A stretch of DNA of 64,000 nucleotides from Streptomyces nojiriensis (GTDB lineage Bacteria; Actinomycetota; Actinomycetes; Streptomycetales; Streptomycetaceae): assembly GCF_017639205.1 (NCBI RefSeq), contig NZ_CP071139.1, positions 5,827,501 to 5,891,500 of the forward strand. Reading direction: 5' to 3'. The notes below the pieces were generated by a model. That model ran no database searches, was not told the DNA's origin, and saw only the letters and a list, made by a program, of their open reading frames with translations. Both the position numbers and the translations under genes were made by a program. Of the stretch, positions 33,446 to 42,208 are shown piece after piece. Position 1 is the stretch's first letter. Each line of letters opens with the position of its first letter.

Positions 33446-34434
33446 CCCGCTTCGTGCTCAAACGGACCGGCGGCGCACTGCTCGTGCTGCTCACCCTGTC
33501 CGTGATCGTCTACGCCCTCTTCTACCTCGCCCCCGGCGACCCGGCCCGCCTGGCCTGCGGCGAGCGCTGCAACCCGGCGCAGATCGCCCAGGTCCGCGAA
33601 CAGCTCGGGCTGAACGAGTCCGCCCTCACCCAGTACCTGCACTTCCTCCGGGGACTGCTGGCCGGCCGGGACTACTCCGGCGGCGCCGGGCTCATGCTGC
33701 ACTGCGACGCGCCCTGCCTGGGCTTCTCGTACCAGAACGACCAGCAGGTCACCGGGCTGATCCTGGACCGGCTGCCCGCCACCCTGTCGCTGGCGCTGGG
33801 CGCACTGGTGATCTGGCTGGTGGTCGGCGTCGGCACCGGACTGCTGTCCGCGCTGCGCCGCGGCGGGATCACCGAGCGGGCCCTGACCGTCCTGACCCTC
33901 GCCGGGACCGGCACCCCCGTCTTCATCCTGGGGCTGCTCCTGCTCATGACCGTCTGCGCCTACCTCCAGTGGCTGCCGTTCCCGACGTACGTGCCGCTGA
34001 CCGAGGACCCCGAGCAGTGGGCCTGGAACCTGCTCCTGCCCTGGGTGACCCTCGGCTTCTTCGAGAGCGCCAAGTACGCCCGCCTTACGCGCAGTTCGAC
34101 CCTGGAGACGCTCGCCGAGGACCACATCCGGACCTTCCGCGCCTACGGGGTGGGGGAGCGGGCCGTGGTCACGCGGCACGCGGTGCGCGGCGCCGTGGCC
34201 CCCGTGATCGCGCTCAGCGCCGTGGACTTCGGCACGATGATCGGCGGCGCGGTGCTGACGGAGTCGCTGTTCGGGATCCCCGGCCTCGGCAAGACCCTCA
34301 TCGACGGCGTACGGGTCGTGGACCTGCCCGTCGTCGTCGGCGTCGTCCTCGCGATCGGCACGGCCGTGGTCCTCGCGGGCGCGATCGCCGACCTGCTGTA
34401 CGCCGCCGCGGACCGAAGGGCGACCCTCGCATGA
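33442..34434 (+). CDS. oppB: Peptide ABC transporter permease, OppB/DppB type
   Basis: Protein of 330 residues; GTG overlaps the oppC stop. The N-terminus has the OppB pattern FVLKRTGGALLVLLTLSVIV and FYLAPGDPARLAC, followed by an external insert with four Cys (ACGERC; HCDAPCLG). The EAA loop is in DHIRTFRAYGVGERAVVTRHAVRGA, and the protein ends with two helices. The extra Cys pairs could form disulfides and are a small oddity in this permease class. Confidence 0.9.
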   Translation: MTRFVLKRTGGALLVLLTLSVIVYALFYLAPGDPARLACGERCNPAQIAQVREQLGLNESALTQYLHFLRGLLAGRDYSGGAGLMLHCDAPCLGFSYQNDQQVTGLILDRLPATLSLALGALVIWLVVGVGTGLLSALRRGGITERALTVLTLAGTGTPVFILGLLLLMTVCAYLQWLPFPTYVPLTEDPEQWAWNLLLPWVTLGFFESAKYARLTRSSTLETLAEDHIRTFRAYGVGERAVVTRHAVRGAVAPVIALSAVDFGTMIGGAVLTESLFGIPGLGKTLIDGVRVVDLPVVVGVVLAIGTAVVLAGAIADLLYAAADRRATLA

Positions 34435-36143
34435 CGCACTCACTGGTGGAGGTCACCGACCTCGTCGTCGACTTCCCGGTCGGCGGGGAGGGGGAGCACG
34501 TACGGGCCGTGGACGGGGTCTCCTTCACCCTGGAGGCGGGCCACGCCCTCGGCGTCGTGGGCGAGTCCGGCAGCGGCAAGTCCACCGTGGCCGCGGCCCT
34601 GCTGGGACTGCACCGCGGTACGGGCGCCCGGCTGGGCGGCACCGTCCGGGTCGGCGGCACGGACGTGGCCGCGGCATCGGCGGCCGAACTGCGCCGGCTG
34701 CGCGGCGGGACCGCCGCCATGGTCTTCCAGGACCCGCTGAGCTCCCTGGACCCGTACTACGCCATCGGCGACCAGATCGCCGAGGTCCACCGGATCCACG
34801 CGGACGTCTCCCGGCGGGCCGCCCGGGCCCGCGCCGTCGAGGTGCTCGACCGGGTGGGCATCCCGGACGCGGTACGCCGCTCCCGCGCGCGGCCGCACGA
34901 GTTCAGCGGCGGCATGCGGCAACGGGCCCTCATCGCGATGGCGCTGGCGTGCGAGCCGCGGCTGCTGATCGCCGACGAGCCGACCACCGCACTGGACGTC
35001 ACCGTGCAGGCCCAGATCCTCGACCTGCTGCACGGGTTGCGCGAGGAGCGCGGACTCGGGCTGCTGCTGGTCACCCACGACGTCGGGGTGGCGGCGGAGA
35101 GCGTGGACGAGGTGCTGGTCATGCGGGGTGGCTCCGCCGTCGAGCGGGGGCCGGTCGCTTCCGTGCTGGCGGCGCCGTCGGAGCCGTACACGCGGGCGCT
35201 GCTGGCCGCCGTACCGAGGCTGGACGGGCCGCGCCCCGTACGGGGGGCCGCGGGTGAGCAGGCGCGGCGCCGTTCCCGGGGCTCCGCCCCGGACCCCGCG
35301 CCTCAAACGACGGAGAGGCCGGATTCGTCCCCGGCGGGGCCGGAACCGGCGGACGTGCCCGTCGTCGAGGCCTTCTCCCTGCGGAAGGAGTTCGGGCGGG
35401 GCCGGCGCAAGGTCGCCGCCGTCGCCGGGGTGTCCCTCGCCGTGCACGCCGGGGAGACCCTCGGGATCGTCGGCGAGAGCGGATCCGGCAAGAGCACGCT
35501 CGGGCGGATGCTCGTCGGACTGCTGGAGCCCGGCTCCGGGCAGGTGCGGCGGGACGGCGTGGAGGTCACCGGCATCGCGGGCGGTGTGCAGATGGTCTTC
35601 CAGGACCCGGTGTCCTCCCTCAACCCGCGCCGGTCCGTCGGCGAGTCCATCGCCGACCCGCTGCGCGCGGCCGGGGAGCGGGACGAGGCGGCCGTCCGGG
35701 CCCGGGTGGAGGAGCTGCTGCTGCGCGTCGGGCTGGAGGCCGGGCACTACGACCGCTACCCGCACGAGTTCAGCGGCGGCCAGCGCCAGCGCGTGGGCAT
35801 CGCGCGGGCGCTCGCGCCCCGGCCCCGGCTGATCGTCTGCGACGAGCCGGTCTCCGCCCTCGACGTGACCACCCAGGCGCAGGTCACCGCCCTGCTGGCG
35901 GAGCTCCAGCGGGAGCTGGGCATCGCGTTGGTCTTCATCGCGCACGACCTGGCGGTGGTCCGGCAGGTCAGCGACCGGGTGGCCGTCATGCGGGCCGGGG
36001 AGATCGTCGAGGAGGGCCCCGTGGACGAGGTCTACGACCGCCCCGCCCACCCCTACACCCGGCAGCTGCTGGCCGCCGTACCGGCCCTGGATCCCGCGCT
36101 GGCGGCCGGCCGCCGCAGGACGCGGCAGGAGGTCTTCGCGTAG
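34431..36143 (+). CDS. Fused dual ABC ATPase, OppD-OppF type
   Basis: Protein of 570 residues whose ATG overlaps the oppB stop. Two complete ATPase domains are visible. Domain 1 has Walker A GESGSGKST (about 42-50), signature FSGGMRQR and Walker B LLIADEP. Domain 2 has GESGSGKST again (about 350), FSGGQRQR and LIVCDEP. Each domain ends in the OppD/F tail with P-x-HPYTRQLLAAVP or similar. The linker between domains (about 265-305) is coded by a GC-rich interspersed repeat. One protein therefore powers the OppBC channel. Confidence 0.9.
   Translation: MTHSLVEVTDLVVDFPVGGEGEHVRAVDGVSFTLEAGHALGVVGESGSGKSTVAAALLGLHRGTGARLGGTVRVGGTDVAAASAAELRRLRGGTAAMVFQDPLSSLDPYYAIGDQIAEVHRIHADVSRRAARARAVEVLDRVGIPDAVRRSRARPHEFSGGMRQRALIAMALACEPRLLIADEPTTALDVTVQAQILDLLHGLREERGLGLLLVTHDVGVAAESVDEVLVMRGGSAVERGPVASVLAAPSEPYTRALLAAVPRLDGPRPVRGAAGEQARRRSRGSAPDPAPQTTERPDSSPAGPEPADVPVVEAFSLRKEFGRGRRKVAAVAGVSLAVHAGETLGIVGESGSGKSTLGRMLVGLLEPGSGQVRRDGVEVTGIAGGVQMVFQDPVSSLNPRRSVGESIADPLRAAGERDEAAVRARVEELLLRVGLEAGHYDRYPHEFSGGQRQRVGIARALAPRPRLIVCDEPVSALDVTTQAQVTALLAELQRELGIALVFIAHDLAVVRQVSDRVAVMRAGEIVEEGPVDEVYDRPAHPYTRQLLAAVPALDPALAAGRRRTRQEVFA
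35275..35340 (-). repeat. Interspersed GC-rich repeat within the OppDF linker
   Basis: Read on the minus strand it contains TTTGAGGCGCGGGGTCCGGG followed by GCGGAGCCCCGGG, an imperfect palindrome. The same core appears at about 38090, 55580 and 55795. It is translated in frame as the linker between the two ATPase domains. Confidence 0.65.
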
Positions 36144-36287
36144 CCGGGTGCCGGACGGCGCGGCACCGGCGGCGGCTCCGGCAGCGGTCCCGGGAGTGGT
36201 CCGGCCCGGGCCGGTTCCGAGGCTGTACTTCTAGCGTGCTCGAACGCGAACCGTACGGGAAAGTTACGACTCTTCACCCCTTCCGGT

Positions 36288-36315
36288 GGCGCGACGGACA
36301 ACCGTCCGTCGCGCC
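36288..36315. terminator. Hairpin between opp operon and glycosyltransferase operon
   Basis: A 12-bp perfect inverted repeat, GGCGCGACGGAC / GTCCGTCGCGCC, with loop AACC. It lies 145 bases after the ATPase stop and 75 bases before the next start. A TAGCGT -10-like sequence (36232-36237) lies upstream of it, so it could instead be in the leader of the next operon. Confidence 0.55.
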
Positions 36316-36390
36316 TTCGGCATATCCGCTTGAGTTTTCCCGCGGCGGGTCGCCTGACCGAACGGCGACCGCCTGAACGGGAGATCGGGG

Positions 36391-38019
36391 GTGCCACTCG
36401 TGCGGATCGGACTGCTCACGGAAGGTGGTTATCCGTATGCCACGGGAGAGGCGAGGCTGTGGTGCGACCGGCTCGTGCGCGGGCTCCCGCAGCACGAGTT
36501 CGAGATCTACGCACTGAGCCGCAGCGCCGAGCAGGAACGCGCCCGGGTGCCACTGCCCGAGCACGTCACCCGGGTCCGGACGGCCCCCCTGTGGGCCCCT
36601 GCCGACGACGGGCGGACCTACTCCCGGCGGGAGCGCCGGCGGTTCCTGGACTGCTTCAAGGAGCTGGTCCACGGGATCTGCGCCGGCGAGGCGCAGCCCT
36701 TCGCCGCCGGGCTGTACGGGCTCGCCGGACTCGCCCGCGAACAGGGCGGGATGTACGCGGCCCTGCGCTCCGAGTCCGCGGTGCGGGCCCTGGAGTCCGC
36801 CTGCCGGGCGCCGGGCGCCGCTCGCACCGTACAGGCCGCGCAGGTGGCCGACCTGCTGGAGTTCGCGGACGAACTGGAGGTCATGCTGCGGCCGCTGTCC
36901 CTCGACTGGTACGGGGAGGACGCCCGGGCAGGGGGCGGTCTCGGCGAGGCCGACATCTGCCACGCGGCCGCGGGCGGCGTGGCGGCGCTCCCCGGACTCC
37001 TGGCCAAACGCTTCTTCGGGGTCCCGCTGCTGGTCACCGAGTACGGGGTGCAGCTCCGGGCCCACTACCTGGCCCAGCTCGACAACCGCGGCGAGCCGGA
37101 GACCCGCCCCGCCGTACGGGCCCTGCTCGCAGCCTTCCAGCTGCGGCTCGCCACCGAGATCTACGCCCGGGCCGACTTCCTGACCCCCGGGAACGCGCAC
37201 GCCCGGCGCTGGCAGGAGCGGTGCGGGGCGACCCGGGAACGGCTGCGGACCGTCTATCCCGGGATGGAGGCGGACCGATTCGCCACCGTCGGCGAGGCCG
37301 CTGACCTCGGGGACCCCGACACCCTGGTGTGGGTCGGCCGGATCGAGCCCGCCAAGGACCTCATCGCCCTGCTGCACGCCTTCGCCGAGGTCCGCCGGGC
37401 CGCGCCCGACACCAGGCTGCGGATCTTCGCCACGGCCACGGCCCCCGGCTACCTCGCCGACTGCCGCTCCCTGGCCGCCCAGCTCTTCCCCGACGAGGCC
37501 GCCGACTCGGTCACGGCCGGGGAGAACCCGGTCACCTTCGAGGAGATCGGCGGACCCGAAGTCCCCACCACGGCCGAGGCGTACGGCGCCGGGCGCGTCG
37601 TCGTCCTGTCCTCCGTGATCGAGGGCTTCCCGGTCACCCTCGCCGAGGCGATGCTCTGCGGGCGCGCCACCGTCTCCACCGACGTGGGCGCGGTCCGCGA
37701 GGTCATCGGAGGCACCGGGCTCGTCGTCCCGCCGCGCAATCCCCGGGCGCTCGCCGAGGCCTGCCTGTCCCTGCTGCGGGACCCCGAGCGGGCGCAGCGG
37801 CTCGGCGCCGCCGCCCGGGCGCGGGCCCTGGAGCTCTTCACCGTCGAGCAGAACGTGGCCGCCTTCCAGGAGATCTACCTGCGGCTGCTGGCCAAGGGCT
37901 CCGCGCGGCCCGACGGCGAGATCCCCTTCGCCCGGCCCCCGGAGGCCCGGGTGCCCGGCCACTGGACCAGCCCGACGTGGGCCCCCGCCCCCGAGCCGTC
38001 CCCGGAGGCCGCCGTATGA
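36391..38019 (+). CDS. PelF-like glycosyltransferase (DUF3492 + GT4)
   Basis: Protein of 542 residues. The GTG at 36391 follows GGGAG; another GTG at 36400 would give the start MRIGLLTEGGYPY. The N-terminal third is a DUF3492 domain (LLTEGGYPYATGEARLWCDR). The GT4 nucleotide-sugar domain follows, with LVWVGRIEPAKDLIALLHAF and the E-x7-E motif in VIEGFPVTLAEAMLCGRA. This order is that of PelF, the cytoplasmic polymerase of Pel polysaccharide. No PelD, PelE or PelG gene is nearby. The stop overlaps the next gene (ATGA). The product polymer is unknown. Confidence 0.82.
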   Translation: MPLVRIGLLTEGGYPYATGEARLWCDRLVRGLPQHEFEIYALSRSAEQERARVPLPEHVTRVRTAPLWAPADDGRTYSRRERRRFLDCFKELVHGICAGEAQPFAAGLYGLAGLAREQGGMYAALRSESAVRALESACRAPGAARTVQAAQVADLLEFADELEVMLRPLSLDWYGEDARAGGGLGEADICHAAAGGVAALPGLLAKRFFGVPLLVTEYGVQLRAHYLAQLDNRGEPETRPAVRALLAAFQLRLATEIYARADFLTPGNAHARRWQERCGATRERLRTVYPGMEADRFATVGEAADLGDPDTLVWVGRIEPAKDLIALLHAFAEVRRAAPDTRLRIFATATAPGYLADCRSLAAQLFPDEAADSVTAGENPVTFEEIGGPEVPTTAEAYGAGRVVVLSSVIEGFPVTLAEAMLCGRATVSTDVGAVREVIGGTGLVVPPRNPRALAEACLSLLRDPERAQRLGAAARARALELFTVEQNVAAFQEIYLRLLAKGSARPDGEIPFARPPEARVPGHWTSPTWAPAPEPSPEAAV

Positions 38020-39023
38020 CCACCATCGACCCCGAGATCACGGCCCCGCCGAATTCAGCCCCGCCGGCGTTACCCCCAGCCCCGCCGGCGTTTGAGGCGC
38101 GGGGGTCCGGGGGCAGCGCCCCCGGCAACGCCGGCGAGGCTGAACGGGTCGGCGGGACGGCCGCGAGGCCGGTGCGGCGGCGGGCCGGCGGGGACCCCGT
38201 CAAGGCCCTGCTGCACCGGCACCGGGAACTGTGCGAGCGCGCCGTCGACCCGCTGGAGATCGCCGCCGGGCTGGAAGCCCACGGCATCACCGACCGCACC
38301 GCCGCACGGTTCCGGCACCGGGACGTCTTCTCGCTCGCCGAGGAGCTGTACGCGCGCAGCCCCCACGAGGAGGTCGCCGCCGCCGCACCCGCCCTGGTCC
38401 CGGCCGGCCCCGACGCCTTCCGCGCCGTCGGCTACGCGCTGCTGCCCGCCGCCCTCGCCTGCGCCGCGGCCGCCGCCGGTCAGGCGTGGGCCGGGGCCGC
38501 CGCCGTGACCGCGGTCGCCGCCGCCCTGGTGTGGCCCGGGCGGGCCGCCGGGGGCCGCTTCCCCTACGCGGCGCACGTGCTGGCCGCGGCCGTCGCCGGC
38601 TGGGCCGTGTACCGGCACGGCACGGCCCTCGCCGTCGGCCTGGCGCTGGCCGTCGTCCCCGGGCACCTGGCCGCCGTCGCCTTCGCCGCCGGGGCGCGGG
38701 CCCGGCTCGACGGGAGCCGCGCCCTGGAGGACTTCGCCGACCGGGCGCGTCCGCTCCTGCTGGCGGCCGTCGCCCTGTTCACCGGGGCCGCCGCCGCGGC
38801 CGCGGCGCTCGCCGGAACACCGCTCCCGGTGGCCGTGCCCCTCGCGCTGCTGCTCTTCCTGACCCGGCTCCTGCTGCGGCACGGAGCCCACCGCGCCCCC
38901 GTCGGCGCGGCCCTCGCCCTCGCCCTGGTCCCCGTCCCCGCGGCGGCCCTCGCCGCCGTGGCCGGACTCCTCGTACACGCCGTGCTCGCCCTGGCCCGCG
39001 CCTCCGCGCATGCACGGCCCTGA
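38016..39023 (+). CDS. Polytopic membrane protein of the PelF-like locus
   Basis: Protein of 335 residues. The ATG overlaps the glycosyltransferase stop and has GGAGG seven bases upstream. The first 55 residues are low complexity and coded largely by an interspersed repeat. A soluble segment follows, DPLEIAAGLEAHGITDRTAA then FRHRDVFSLAEELYAR. The rest forms about seven or eight Ala/Leu-rich membrane helices. I do not recognise the family. Its position suggests a membrane partner, perhaps taking the place of the PelG transporter; there is no sequence similarity to support that. Confidence 0.75.
   Translation: MTTIDPEITAPPNSAPPALPPAPPAFEARGSGGSAPGNAGEAERVGGTAARPVRRRAGGDPVKALLHRHRELCERAVDPLEIAAGLEAHGITDRTAARFRHRDVFSLAEELYARSPHEEVAAAAPALVPAGPDAFRAVGYALLPAALACAAAAAGQAWAGAAAVTAVAAALVWPGRAAGGRFPYAAHVLAAAVAGWAVYRHGTALAVGLALAVVPGHLAAVAFAAGARARLDGSRALEDFADRARPLLLAAVALFTGAAAAAAALAGTPLPVAVPLALLLFLTRLLLRHGAHRAPVGAALALALVPVPAAALAAVAGLLVHAVLALARASAHARP
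38054..38144. repeat. 91-bp interspersed repeat with 18-bp terminal inverted repeats
   Basis: Left end TTCAGCCCCGCCGGCGTT and right end AACGCCGGCGAGGCTGAA are inverted repeats with one mismatch in 18. The centre holds GCCGGCGTTTGAGGCGCGGG and a second palindrome CCGGGGGC AGC GCCCCCGG. It looks like a small mobile or hairpin element without its own gene. It lies inside the coding frame of the membrane protein. Confidence 0.75.
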
Positions 39024-39123
39024 CGTCCCCGGGACGTCCCCAGACCTTCGGAGCCGACGCCGAGGCGCTTTACCCGTACCCCGCCCCACCCATCCGTCCA
39101 TCCGTCCGCAAGGAGACACAGAC

Positions 39124-39162
39124 ATGACCGGCCAGCCAACCAACCAAGGGGTCACGCGATGA
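39124..39162 (+). CDS. 12-codon mini-ORF coupled to the epimerase gene
   Basis: ATG after a near-perfect AAGGAGA, reading MTGQPTNQGVTR and stopping at a TGA that overlaps the ATG of the epimerase gene (ATGA). The epimerase itself has only AAGGGG at a less ideal distance. Ribosomes finishing the mini-ORF could restart on the epimerase. The peptide itself has no recognisable function. Confidence 0.45.
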   Translation: MTGQPTNQGVTR

Positions 39163-40169
39163 GGGTGCTGCTGATCGGAGCCAACGGATACCTCGGCCGC
39201 TACGTCGCCGACCGGCTGCTCGCCGACCCCGCCGTCCAGCTCACCGCGCTCGGCCGCGGCGACGACGCCGACGTCCGCTTCGACCTCGCCACCGGCAGCC
39301 CCGGCGCGCTCACCCGCTTCCTCGACGCCGTCCACCCGGGCGTCGTCATCAACTGCGCCGGAGCCACCCGGGGCGGGGCCCGGGAACTCACCCGGCACAA
39401 CACCGTCGCCGTCGCGACGATCTGCGAGTCGCTGCGCCGCAGCGGCTGCGGGGCCCGCTTGGTGCAGCTCGGCTGCGCCGCCGAGTACGGGCCCAGTCAG
39501 CCCGGATCGTCCACGGCCGAGGACGCCGTGCCGAGACCGGGCGGACCGTACGGGGTGAGCAAACTGGCCGCCACCGAACTGGTCCTGGGCTCCGGACTCG
39601 ACGCCGTCGTCCTGCGGATCTTCTCGCCCGTCGGCCCCGGCACCCCCGCCGGATCCCCGCTCGGCCGGCTCGCCGAGGCCATGCGCCGCGCGATGCAGGC
39701 GGGCGACGGCGAGCTGAAGCTCAGCGGGCTCGGCGTGCAGCGCGACTTCGTGGACGTACGGGACGTGGCGCGGGCCGTGCACGCCGCCTCGCTGTCCGCC
39801 GCCCAGGGCGTGGTCAACATCGGCACCGGCCGCGCGGTCCGGCTGCGCGACGCGGCCGGGGTCCTCGCCCGGGTCGCCGGGTACGCGGGCGCCCTGCACG
39901 AGCTGGACGTCCCGCACGGCGGACCCCAGCAGACGCACGGGCACCCCGGCCGCCCGGGCGGACTCGGCGCCATCGGATCGCCCCGCTCCGAGGCCACCAC
40001 CGAGCAGATGGCCGCCGCGGCTCCCCAGTCGTACCCGTACCCGGACGGTTGCGGAGCCTGGCAGCAGGCGGATGTCCGTACCGCGCGCGACCGGCTCGGC
40101 TGGCGGCCCCGGATCAACCTGGAGGAATCCCTCGCGGACATCTGGATGGAGGCGGCGTGCCGTATCTGA
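39159..40169 (+). CDS. NAD-dependent nucleotide-sugar epimerase/dehydratase
   Basis: Extended short-chain dehydrogenase of 336 residues. The NAD-binding motif is LLIGANGYLG, a Cys-containing strand leads to the catalytic region QLGCAAEYGPSQ, and the Tyr-Lys pair is in PYGVSKLAA. The C-terminal half binds the nucleotide-sugar. In Pel-type loci a C4-epimerase makes UDP-GalNAc from UDP-GlcNAc, so this could supply the glycosyltransferase two genes upstream. That link is inference. A stretch around PHGGPQQTHGHPGRPGG is an unusual loop. Confidence 0.82.
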   Translation: MRVLLIGANGYLGRYVADRLLADPAVQLTALGRGDDADVRFDLATGSPGALTRFLDAVHPGVVINCAGATRGGARELTRHNTVAVATICESLRRSGCGARLVQLGCAAEYGPSQPGSSTAEDAVPRPGGPYGVSKLAATELVLGSGLDAVVLRIFSPVGPGTPAGSPLGRLAEAMRRAMQAGDGELKLSGLGVQRDFVDVRDVARAVHAASLSAAQGVVNIGTGRAVRLRDAAGVLARVAGYAGALHELDVPHGGPQQTHGHPGRPGGLGAIGSPRSEATTEQMAAAAPQSYPYPDGCGAWQQADVRTARDRLGWRPRINLEESLADIWMEAACRI

Positions 40170-40912
40170 CGACGCCGCCCGGGGCCGTGACCGCCGCCGC
40201 GACCGAGGCCGGCCGTCTCGGCCTCGGCATCCCGGGCTACGCGCACCCGCTGCTCGCCCCCGTCGAGTGGGCCGAGCTGACCCGCCCCGGCACCCCGCTG
40301 CACTGGGCCGTGCTCAACGTGGCGGACGGCCCGGGCGGGCGGCCCGATCCGCACTGCACGGAAGCGGCCGCGAAGCTGCGCCGCACGGGCGGCATGATCC
40401 TCGGTCATCTCGCGATGCGGGACGGCTCGCGGTCCTTCGGGGAGCTGGTCTCCGACGCCCACCGCTTCCGCGACTGGTACGGGGTCGCCGGCTTCTACCT
40501 GGCCGGGACCCCGGCCGGCAAGGCGGAGCTGGCCTCGGTGAGCCGGGTCGTGGACACCCTCCGGGGGCTCGGCGAGGACCTGCGGATCGTGCTCGGACAC
40601 GGCACGCACCCGTACGAGGGCTATGCGGAGGCCGCCGACCAGCTGGTCACCTTCTCCGGGGCCTGGTCCGACTACCGCTGGTCGCAGGTGGCCGAGTGGA
40701 CCGCGGACCATCCGGCGGAGCGGTTCTGCCACCTCGTCCACGGGGTGCCGCGCGCGCATCTGGAGGAGGCGATGCGGATCGCCCGCTGGCAGGGGGCGGG
40801 CACGATCTGGTTCACCGACCGGCTCGGGACGCGCGGCAGCGACCCCTGGGCCTCAATGCCCGCGTACTGGGACGAAATCGTCTCAAGGATCGGGACAGGT
40901 GTCTTGGAATGA
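40157..40912 (+). CDS. Spherulin-4/GH135-like protein lacking catalytic acids
   Basis: Protein of 251 residues from GTG, five bases after GGAGG and 13 bases inside the epimerase gene. The TIM-barrel pattern of Spherulin-4 proteins is clear: GIPGYAHPLLAPVEW, VLNVADGPGGRPDPH, ILGHLAMRDGSRSF, RDWYGVAGFYLAG, and a late PWASMPAYWDEIV. In the fungal amino-sugar hydrolase Sph3 the strand after the wY motif ends in an Asp-Glu pair and a later VTF is followed by Glu. Here these are Ala-Gly and Ser. It may bind rather than cut polymer. There is no signal peptide. Confidence 0.75.
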   Translation: MPYLTTPPGAVTAAATEAGRLGLGIPGYAHPLLAPVEWAELTRPGTPLHWAVLNVADGPGGRPDPHCTEAAAKLRRTGGMILGHLAMRDGSRSFGELVSDAHRFRDWYGVAGFYLAGTPAGKAELASVSRVVDTLRGLGEDLRIVLGHGTHPYEGYAEAADQLVTFSGAWSDYRWSQVAEWTADHPAERFCHLVHGVPRAHLEEAMRIARWQGAGTIWFTDRLGTRGSDPWASMPAYWDEIVSRIGTGVLE

Positions 40913-40996
40913 AGACGGGCGTGGCAGTGTTACTGGGAGAACAACCATCAGTTTGCTCCCTGCACCTGCGGGGATGCTCCCATCTTCGGAGTGCCC

Positions 40997-42175
40997 GTGT
41001 CGCTGCCACCGCTGGTCGAGCCAGCAGCTGAGCTCACCGTTGACGAGGTCCGTCGGTATTCGCGGCACCTGATCATCCCGGACGTCGGGATGGACGGCCA
41101 GAAGCGCCTGAAGAACGCCAAGGTGCTGGCCGTGGGTGCCGGCGGTCTCGGTTCGCCCGCCCTCATGTACCTGGCCGCGGCCGGCGTCGGCACGCTGGGC
41201 ATCGTGGAGTTCGACGAGGTCGACGAGTCGAACCTGCAGCGCCAGATCATCCACAGCCAGGCGGACATCGGCCGTTCCAAGGCCGAGTCGGCCCGTGACA
41301 GCGTGCTGGGCATCAACCCGTACGTGAACGTGGTCCTTCACGAAGAGCGGCTCGAAGCCGAGAACGTGATGGAGATCTTCAGCCAGTACGACCTCATCGT
41401 CGACGGCACGGACAACTTCGCCACGCGCTACCTGGTGAACGACGCCTGCGTGCTGCTGAACAAGCCGTACGTGTGGGGCTCGATCTACCGCTTCGACGGC
41501 CAGGCCTCGGTCTTCTGGTCCGAGCACGGCCCGTGCTACCGCTGCCTCTACCCGGAGCCCCCGCCGCCGGGCATGGTCCCGAGCTGCGCCGAGGGCGGCG
41601 TGCTGGGCGTGCTCTGCGCGTCCATCGGGTCGATCCAGGTGACCGAGGCCATCAAGGTCCTCACGGGCGTCGGCGAGCCGCTGGTCGGCCGTCTGATGAT
41701 CTACGACGCCCTGGAGATGCAGTACCGCCAGGTCAAGGTCCGCAAGGACCCCGACTGCGCGGTCTGCGGTCCGAACGCGACCGTCACCGAGCTCATCGAC
41801 TACGAGGCCTTCTGCGGCGTCGTGTCGGAGGAGGCCCAGGAGGCGGCCGCCGGTTCGACGATCACTCCCAAGCAGCTCAAGGAGTGGATCGACACCGACG
41901 AGCCCATCGAGATCATCGACGTCCGCGAGATCAACGAGTACGAGATCGTCTCGATCCCCGGCGCGAAGCTGATCCCCAAGGGCGAGTTCCTGATGGGCAC
42001 CGCCCTCCAGGACCTGCCGCAGGACAAGCGCATCGTCCTGCATTGCAAGACGGGTGTCCGCAGTGCGGAAGTCCTCGCCGTCCTGAAGTCCGCGGGCTTC
42101 GCGGACGCGGTGCACGTCGGCGGCGGCGTGATCGGCTGGGTCCACCAGATCGAGCCCGAGAAGCCGGTCTACTAG
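40997..42175 (+). CDS. moeZ: Adenylyltransferase/sulfurtransferase MoeZ
   Basis: Protein of 392 residues; GTG five bases after CGGAG, reading MSLPPLVEPAAELTVDEV. The N-terminal ThiF/E1-like domain has the ATP site VGAGGLGSPALMYLAAAGVG and the zinc Cys pairs CYRCLYP and CAVCGPN. The C-terminal rhodanese domain has the active Cys in LHCKTGVRSAEVL. It activates sulfur-carrier proteins by adenylation and supplies sulfide for molybdopterin, thiamin or secondary-metabolite pathways. In actinomycetes one MoeZ serves several carriers. The M. tuberculosis equivalent is Rv3206c. Confidence 0.93.
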   Translation: MSLPPLVEPAAELTVDEVRRYSRHLIIPDVGMDGQKRLKNAKVLAVGAGGLGSPALMYLAAAGVGTLGIVEFDEVDESNLQRQIIHSQADIGRSKAESARDSVLGINPYVNVVLHEERLEAENVMEIFSQYDLIVDGTDNFATRYLVNDACVLLNKPYVWGSIYRFDGQASVFWSEHGPCYRCLYPEPPPPGMVPSCAEGGVLGVLCASIGSIQVTEAIKVLTGVGEPLVGRLMIYDALEMQYRQVKVRKDPDCAVCGPNATVTELIDYEAFCGVVSEEAQEAAAGSTITPKQLKEWIDTDEPIEIIDVREINEYEIVSIPGAKLIPKGEFLMGTALQDLPQDKRIVLHCKTGVRSAEVLAVLKSAGFADAVHVGGGVIGWVHQIEPEKPVY

Positions 42176-42208
42176 GCCGGGCTTCCCGGCCGGTCCACCA
42201 GCAGTGGC

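Noticed and set aside
36391..40912. Trehalose or glycogen synthesis locus
   Set aside because: The glycosyltransferase has a DUF3492 N-terminus and lies with an epimerase and a Spherulin-4-like protein, not with glgC, treS or maltosyltransferase genes.
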